Shown piece by piece: positions 5,360-9,407 of a stretch of 9,407 nucleotides of DNA. This DNA comes from Christensenella sp. UBA2853 (GTDB taxonomy: Bacteria > Bacillota > Clostridia > Christensenellales > Aristaeellaceae). The notes under the pieces were generated by a model. The model did no database searches. It had not been told where the DNA came from and saw only the letters and a program-made list of their open reading frames with translations. Made by a program: the position numbers and the translations under genes. The number at the start of each line of letters is the position of its first letter. Position 1 is the first letter of the stretch. The DNA lies in contig DEFL01000042.1 of the NCBI GenBank assembly GCA_002350845.1, forward strand, positions 28,077 to 37,483, read 5' to 3'.

Positions 5360-7612
5360 GTGCGAAATCGAATATTCCTGCGGTACGTTGTTTCGTATGC
5401 GCTCGTTTTGTTTCTGCCGATTTTTCTTTTGTATTTCTATTTTGACGGTGCGATCATCCGCAGATATTCGGATGAAATGACGGCCACGGACAGCAGCATG
5501 CTCATTCAGCTGCGCGATACCGTCGATGCGAAATTCCAGCAGCTCTTCAATCTTGCCTATGTCATCCAGAATACATCGGCCCTGAACCCGAAAAATATCG
5601 GGACGGATATTGTGGCGAGGCGAAACGCGATCGCGCTGCTGGGCACGTACAACTCCATCGCGGAGCTTCCGGAGAGCATCATTGTCTACCGCTCAGGGGA
5701 TGATGTGTGCTATACCGGCACGACGGCGATCACGCCCGAAAAACTGTTCGGGCAGCAGATGGTGTACTCGGGACATTCGGCGGAAGATTTTTTTCAGACC
5801 GTGGACGATCCAAGCAGCATCGTGGTGTGGCCGGTGGACTCGGTGCATCAGTACGGCGGCCAGTCCTCGGACTGCCTGACCGTCTTTATTTCGGTCGGCG
5901 CCGGCAATGTCAGACCGAAACAGCGGTCCGTGTTTGTGATCCCGGTCAGCCGGCTGGACGGCCAGATCCGCGCGCTCTCCGGACAGGATGCTTCCGTGCT
6001 GGTCACGGACCGGGACGGCGCGGCCATCTTTGCGACAGGGGAAATCGATCTTCTGAAGCTGCGGGGAGAAAGAAAACTCGAGGCCGGAAGAGTCAGCCTC
6101 GAGGACGGGGACTATTATCTTTCTGAAACGGCTTCCGGGTTCACCGGATGGACCTATACCGTATTCCGGCCGCTGGATGCGGTGGAGCGGCCGCTGCGCG
6201 CGTACCGGCGCAATGTGATGCTCCTGATGGTGCTGATCCTGCTTGCGGGCGGGACGGTGATCTGGGCAGTGAGCTGGAATCACTACAAGCCCATCCGCAA
6301 CCTGGCGGAAAAAGCACGCACGTACGCCCCAGGGAGCGACGCGGGGAATGAAATGGAGCAGGTGGAGGCCGTCCTGGAGACCCTCTCCAATGAGAGCGAG
6401 TCATACCGGGTGCGGCTTGAAAACAGCGCGGAAAGCCTGAAGCAGCGGTGCCTGACGCGGCTGCTTTCGGATGCCGGGCATGTGCAGGAAGTCCTGGAAG
6501 AGCTGCGCGGCTACAGTCTGATGACCGACCCGGATGCCGCCTACCGAGTCCTGGCGATTGAAAAAAAGGATAATCTGAGTACCATGTCTCCTCAGTCGAT
6601 CCGGGATCTCTTCCTTTCCGTCTCCCTGGAGGTGACGGATGTGCTGGTCTGCGTAAATCCCCCTGACCGTGACCTGCTCGCAGCGCTTCTGCAGTACACA
6701 GGCGGCGCCGGGGCGCTGGAGGAGGAGATCCTCGTGTTCCGCAACCGTCTGGAAGAGGAGAGCGGGCAGCGGGTCTCGATCGGGGTCAGTCTGGAGCTGT
6801 CGGAGACAGAACTGGCCGAGGGCTACCGCCAGGCAGTCAGCGCGTGCCGGATGCGGCTCATCCGGGGCAGGGGCGCCGTCACCTTCTATTCAGCCGGGCT
6901 TGAGCCTTCCGCCTCCCTGAAGGATTATCCGCTGCAGGAGCTGGAAGCGCTTCAGTGGCATCTGCTGCAGATGAATACCGGGAAAGTGAACGAATGCCTC
7001 GACCGGATTGCGGAAAAGCTGCAGAAGGAACCGGTTTCATTTGAAATGGCGCGGATGGTCTGCTATGACACGGTGAATGTCACGGTGCGCACGCTCCTGT
7101 CCATGCGCGACAGGGTCAATCCGGAGATCTCCCGCGACCTGATGGAGCACCTGGAAAGCATGGTCAGCTTTGACAGCGTGGAGGAGCTGACCGGGAAGCT
7201 GAAGACCCTGGTCTGCGGGGCCTGCAGCGCAGAGCAGGACAGCGGCGGGGAGAAAACGGATCAGCGGAGTGAAAACCTGAAGCAGTATGTGCGCGACAAC
7301 TGCTTCCAGAGCGATTTCTCCCTGCAGATGGCGGCGGATCATTTCGGGCTGACGCCCTCGAACCTGTCGCATTACTTCAAGAACTGTACAGGGCTGGGAC
7401 TGTCCGAGTATGTGCAGGAAGTGCGCAGGACGGAGGCCTGCAGGCTGCTGTCACAGACGGACACGGCCATCCAGGAGATCGGCAGACAGGTGGGCATGGT
7501 CAATGTGTCCTCCTTCATCCGCTTCTTCAAGCAGCAGACCGGCCTGACACCCGGACAGTATCGGGAAAGGCATGCGGGCATGCCTGAAAAGACCGGGCGC
7601 AGCAGCGGATAA
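5360..7612 (+). CDS. Membrane-bound AraC-family transcriptional regulator with extracytoplasmic sensor domain
   Basis: The 750-residue one-component regulator probably senses a sugar outside the membrane and activates the divergent importer operon. Helix 1 spans about residues 6-27 and helix 2 about 285-306; the roughly 255 residues between them form a Cache-like sensor. A short HAMP-like stretch (HYKPIRNLAEKA) follows. A cytoplasmic middle region includes SIGVSLELSETELAEGYRQA, as in YesN-type regulators. The C-terminal 110 residues hold two helix-turn-helix units: LQMAADHFGLTPSNLSHYFK and IQEIGRQVGMVNVSSFIRFFK, then the AraC signature end TGLTPGQYRERH. I chose the GTG at 5360, with GAAGGGGTGA at 5345-5354, because the promoter's start point near 5344 rules out the in-frame ATG at 5342 and the more distant ones. 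The resulting leader is only about 16 bases. A strong terminator follows the stop. Confidence 0.88.
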   Translation: MRNRIFLRYVVSYALVLFLPIFLLYFYFDGAIIRRYSDEMTATDSSMLIQLRDTVDAKFQQLFNLAYVIQNTSALNPKNIGTDIVARRNAIALLGTYNSIAELPESIIVYRSGDDVCYTGTTAITPEKLFGQQMVYSGHSAEDFFQTVDDPSSIVVWPVDSVHQYGGQSSDCLTVFISVGAGNVRPKQRSVFVIPVSRLDGQIRALSGQDASVLVTDRDGAAIFATGEIDLLKLRGERKLEAGRVSLEDGDYYLSETASGFTGWTYTVFRPLDAVERPLRAYRRNVMLLMVLILLAGGTVIWAVSWNHYKPIRNLAEKARTYAPGSDAGNEMEQVEAVLETLSNESESYRVRLENSAESLKQRCLTRLLSDAGHVQEVLEELRGYSLMTDPDAAYRVLAIEKKDNLSTMSPQSIRDLFLSVSLEVTDVLVCVNPPDRDLLAALLQYTGGAGALEEEILVFRNRLEEESGQRVSIGVSLELSETELAEGYRQAVSACRMRLIRGRGAVTFYSAGLEPSASLKDYPLQELEALQWHLLQMNTGKVNECLDRIAEKLQKEPVSFEMARMVCYDTVNVTVRTLLSMRDRVNPEISRDLMEHLESMVSFDSVEELTGKLKTLVCGACSAEQDSGGEKTDQRSENLKQYVRDNCFQSDFSLQMAADHFGLTPSNLSHYFKNCTGLGLSEYVQEVRRTEACRLLSQTDTAIQEIGRQVGMVNVSSFIRFFKQQTGLTPGQYRERHAGMPEKTGRSSG

Positions 7613-7636
7613 ACCAGAAGGCGGACCGGAATGCAG

Positions 7637-7670
7637 GCGCTTCACCAATGGGTGGGGCGCTTTTTGCTTT
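7637..7670 (+). terminator. Intrinsic terminator of the AraC regulator gene
   Basis: GCGCTTCACC (7637-7646) pairs with GGTGGGGCGC (7651-7660) over all ten positions if two G-U pairs are allowed, around an AATG tetraloop. TTTTTGCTTT follows directly. It begins 24 bases after the regulator stop, which is the normal position for a rho-independent terminator. Confidence 0.88.
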
Positions 7671-7703
7671 GCTTCTTCTTCCGTCATGGACGCGCGGCTG
7701 CCC

Positions 7704-7727
7704 AAAAAACTGCCCCGGCTGGGGCAG
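7704..7727 (-). terminator. Intrinsic terminator facing left, with no leftward gene before it
   Basis: CTGCCCC (7710-7716) and GGGGCAG (7721-7727) form a perfect 7-bp stem with a 4-base loop. On the - strand the stem is followed at once by six T (7704-7709), a textbook terminator. No leftward gene lies to its right within the window, so it may stop antisense transcripts from reaching the regulator gene, or be a leftover of a lost gene. Apart from these two terminators, the stretch 7613-7770 holds no gene I can support. Confidence 0.65.
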
Positions 7728-7773
7728 GATGGCCGGGCACCCCCTGGGGACATCTGAAAAAACCAGGCTGGAT

Positions 7774-7802
7774 TTGCGTTTTCTCCCGTATTGTGATATA
7801 AC
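7774..7802 (+). promoter_or_regulatory. Predicted promoter of the transporter-reductase operon
   Basis: TTGCGT (7774-7779) and TATAAC (7797-7802) are 17 bases apart, and the -10 is preceded by TGA, an extended -10 element. Transcription would start near 7809. A small hairpin, TGCGC-TTTT-GCGCA (7809-7822), would then lie at the very 5' end of the transcript, immediately before the riboswitch-like leader. Confidence 0.6.
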
Positions 7803-7824
7803 ACTCGCTGCGCTTTTGCGCACA

Positions 7825-7875
7825 AGCGGAGTTCGGGCTCTAAATCCTTCGCTATATAAAAGAAAACCAAGGAGG
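7825..7875 (+). ncRNA. Probable preQ1-I class riboswitch
   Basis: The leader has the architecture of preQ1-I aptamers, which bind the queuosine precursor preQ1 and control genes for its synthesis or uptake. Stem P1 is AGCGGAG (7825-7831) with CTTCGCT (7847-7853), seven pairs including one G-U. The 15-base loop starts TTC-GGGC. It ends with C7846 next to the 3' strand of P1, the place of the cytosine that pairs with the ligand. An A-rich tail (7854-7866) then runs into CCAAGGAGG; its CC can pair with the GG of the loop to form the pseudoknot helix P2. The ribosome binding site GGAGG (7871-7875) directly follows, so ligand binding should hide it and reduce translation. The downstream gene is a queuosine-precursor transporter homologue, which agrees. 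The tail is slightly longer than in the best-known examples, and the family assignment was made by eye. Confidence 0.72.
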
Positions 7876-7883
7876 AAAGGAAT

Positions 7884-8600
7884 ATGAACACAAAAGGTCT
7901 CACCCTCTGGCAGCAGGCACAGAGGGATCTTCGGGCGGTGCCCGGCGAAATTACTACCCTGTTCTGCGTATCGGTGATCGTCATGAACCTGCTGGCCAAC
8001 AAGACGATTTATCAGGTCGGCATCGTGGCGGCGGACGGCGGTATCCTGCTGTCCTGGCTGGCGTTTATGTGCATGGATGTAGTCACCAAAGGCTTCGGGC
8101 AGCGGACAGCCACCACGCTCTCCATCTTTGCCCTTGGAATCAACCTTTTTGTGTCGCTGATTTTCTGTCTGTGCAGCATCATCCCCACAGAGACGGATTA
8201 TTCCGGTTTCAACACCATCTTTGGGGGGACCTGGTTTATCCTGCTGAGCAGCAGCATCGCCTTTCTTCTTTCAGCCATCGTGAATAACTCGGTCAATGAG
8301 TCCATTGGCCGGTATTTCCGGAAGAATCCGGACGGGAAGCTGGCCTATATCACCCGGAGCTATGTTTCCACATTCATCGGCCAGTTTGTGGATAACTTTG
8401 TTTTTGCCGGGCTGACCTTTATGGTGTTTGCGCCGATCTACTGGGACGGTTTTTCCTGGACCCTGCCGCAGTGCATCACCTGTTCCCTGATCGGAGCGGT
8501 GCTGGAGCTGATCATGGAAGTGATCTTCTCTCCGCTGGGATACGAGCTGCTGAAAAAATGGCGCAGGGAAGGAACATGCAAAGCGGAGGTCCTGGCCTGA
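7884..8600 (+). CDS. VUT/YhhQ-family transporter, probable queuosine precursor uptake protein
   Basis: The 238-residue inner-membrane protein belongs to the family of E. coli YhhQ, which imports queuosine precursors such as preQ0 and preQ1 (family knowledge). About six hydrophobic segments are visible: roughly 22-38, 52-64, 78-100, 114-132, 164-185 and 196-215. Polar family-type motifs lie between and within them: MDVVTKGFGQRTA (64-75), with an acidic residue before the G-[FY]-G-[QK]-R block, and ITRSYVSTFIGQFVDNFVF (156-174), with Arg158, Ser162, Gln167 and Asp170. The ATG has GGAGG eight bases upstream, embedded in the preQ1-I-like leader. Expression is therefore probably shut down when precursor is plentiful. 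The SDR gene begins at its stop codon. The exact ligand (preQ1, queuine or another base) cannot be told from sequence. Confidence 0.85.
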   Translation: MNTKGLTLWQQAQRDLRAVPGEITTLFCVSVIVMNLLANKTIYQVGIVAADGGILLSWLAFMCMDVVTKGFGQRTATTLSIFALGINLFVSLIFCLCSIIPTETDYSGFNTIFGGTWFILLSSSIAFLLSAIVNNSVNESIGRYFRKNPDGKLAYITRSYVSTFIGQFVDNFVFAGLTFMVFAPIYWDGFSWTLPQCITCSLIGAVLELIMEVIFSPLGYELLKKWRREGTCKAEVLA

Positions 8601-9319
8601 TGAATATCCTGATTACCGGGGCTTCCGGCGGCATTGGATCCGCTGTCGCGGCCCGGTTTTTGAAAAACGGCCACACTGTGTTCGGGCTGGATGTGGCTCC
8701 CGCGCCGTTCGATCATCCGGGCTATACGCATTTCGTGGCGGATATCCGGGATGAATCAGCCCTGCCGGAGCTTCCGATGCCGGAAATCCTCTTCCTCAAC
8801 GCAGGTGTTCAGAACAGCCCGGACGATATCGATCTGAACCTGAAAGCAACGATCCTGGTGACGGAGCATTATCTGCGGGGGAATACGGCGCTTCGTTCCG
8901 TGCTCTTTAACGCCTCCTCTTCCGCCGTCTCCGGTCAGGAGTTCCCCGTATATACCGCCTCCAAAGCGGGCCTTCTGGGCTATATGAAGAATCTGGCGAT
9001 CCGCCTGGCGCCAAGGAGGATTCCCTGCAACGCCATCTGCCTGGGCGGGGTGTACACGCCGCTGAATGAGCCTGTGGTCCGGGATCCGGAACTGTGGAAA
9101 CAGATCATGGATGTGACGCCCATGAAGAAATGGACAGATACGGAGGAAGTGGCGGACTGGGTGGAATTTCTGACCATGAAGAACCGTTCCATGTCCGGGG
9201 AAAGCCTGCTGATTGACAATGGTGAATATCAGCTGCGTTCCACGTTTGTCTGGCCGGAGTCCACGGACATTGTAAGGCTGCGCGTTGCGCGGGCAGAGGC
9301 AGACGAAGAAAACCGGTGA
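8600..9319 (+). CDS. Short-chain dehydrogenase/reductase (SDR) coupled to the queuosine precursor transporter
   Basis: The 239-residue protein is a classical SDR oxidoreductase. The nucleotide-binding motif TGASGGIG is at 6-13. Asp31 at the end of the second strand suggests NAD(H) rather than NADP(H). NAG is at 67-69, Ser106-108 lie where the catalytic serine is expected, and the catalytic pair is Tyr118/Lys122 in YTASK. ICLGGVYTPLNEP (146-158) corresponds to the substrate-loop region. The ATG overlaps the transporter stop as TGATG, and GGAGGT (8585-8590) provides a binding site, so translation is probably coupled. An ORF open further upstream only reads through the transporter gene in another frame. 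By similarity it would be labelled 3-oxoacyl-ACP reductase-like, but no fatty-acid gene is near. The operon suggests a substrate linked to queuosine precursors or to the imported compound; this is inference. Confidence 0.88.
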   Translation: MNILITGASGGIGSAVAARFLKNGHTVFGLDVAPAPFDHPGYTHFVADIRDESALPELPMPEILFLNAGVQNSPDDIDLNLKATILVTEHYLRGNTALRSVLFNASSSAVSGQEFPVYTASKAGLLGYMKNLAIRLAPRRIPCNAICLGGVYTPLNEPVVRDPELWKQIMDVTPMKKWTDTEEVADWVEFLTMKNRSMSGESLLIDNGEYQLRSTFVWPESTDIVRLRVARAEADEENR

Positions 9320-9407
9320 AGCGGCAGCGCCCGGGAGAAACCGGAAACGCGGAATTGAAACGTCTCTTCACAACGAAATTTCAGGGGGATGTAAAAAAAC
9401 ATCTTCC
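9320..9407. other. Right-end non-coding stretch
   Basis: The last 88 bases follow the SDR stop. I see no terminator with a T-run, and only a weak 5-bp dyad (GATGT/ACATC) around an A-run near 9380-9403. A promoter or the start of another gene may lie beyond the edge, but nothing here supports one. Confidence 0.4.

Noticed and set aside
7451..8002. Open frame of 183 codons on the - strand across the regulator end and transporter start
   Set aside because: It crosses two terminators, a promoter and the riboswitch-like leader, overlaps two real genes, and shows no family features.
1..9407. CRISPR arrays, tRNA or rRNA genes, phage or plasmid functions
   Set aside because: No regularly spaced repeats, no cloverleaf-like segments and no rRNA-like stretches were seen on reading the window; apart from the IS630 stub there is no mobile-element gene.

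Overview
The window looks like chromosomal DNA of a GC-rich, carbohydrate-degrading member of Bacillota, most likely a gut- or rumen-type Clostridia. The reasons are the glycan importer of the LplB/LplC type with its divergent membrane-bound AraC regulator, strong AGGAGG-type ribosome binding sites, a preQ1-I-like leader, and a small membrane-protein remnant of a kind common in Lachnospiraceae and relatives. This placement is inferred from gene families; genus cannot be read from the window.

Left region (1-1650). The 3' part of a glycoside hydrolase family 43 gene runs off the left edge on the + strand. It is followed by the C-terminal stub of an IS630-family transposase (- strand). The stub abuts, almost at the start codon, a small two-helix membrane-protein gene that carries two single-base frame losses. 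This is a scarred, decaying spot. Two strong inverted repeats fill the gap before the next gene; the first ends in a T-rich run on the - strand and is the likely terminator of the ABC operon.

Middle region (1651-7670). A leftward operon encodes an oligosaccharide ABC importer: LplB/YtcP-class permeases in the order permease 1, permease 2, then a secreted solute-binding protein. No ATPase is encoded here. Divergent from it is a 750-residue AraC-family regulator with an extracytoplasmic sensor flanked by two membrane helices. The 209-bp divergent region holds a promoter for each side. It also holds two copies of a 13-bp TTCA-N5-TGAA element just upstream of the -35 of the ABC promoter, and a third, partial copy on the -35 of the regulator's own promoter. 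The simplest reading is that the regulator senses a glycan outside the cell, activates the importer, and controls itself. A clear intrinsic terminator closes the regulator gene.

Right region (7671-9407). A promoter leads into a leader with the features of a preQ1-I riboswitch overlapping the ribosome binding site of a VUT/YhhQ-family (queuosine precursor) transporter gene. A short-chain dehydrogenase/reductase gene overlaps the transporter stop by one base and is probably translationally coupled, which makes it a candidate for an undescribed role in queuosine precursor handling. The last 88 bases hold no gene that I can support.
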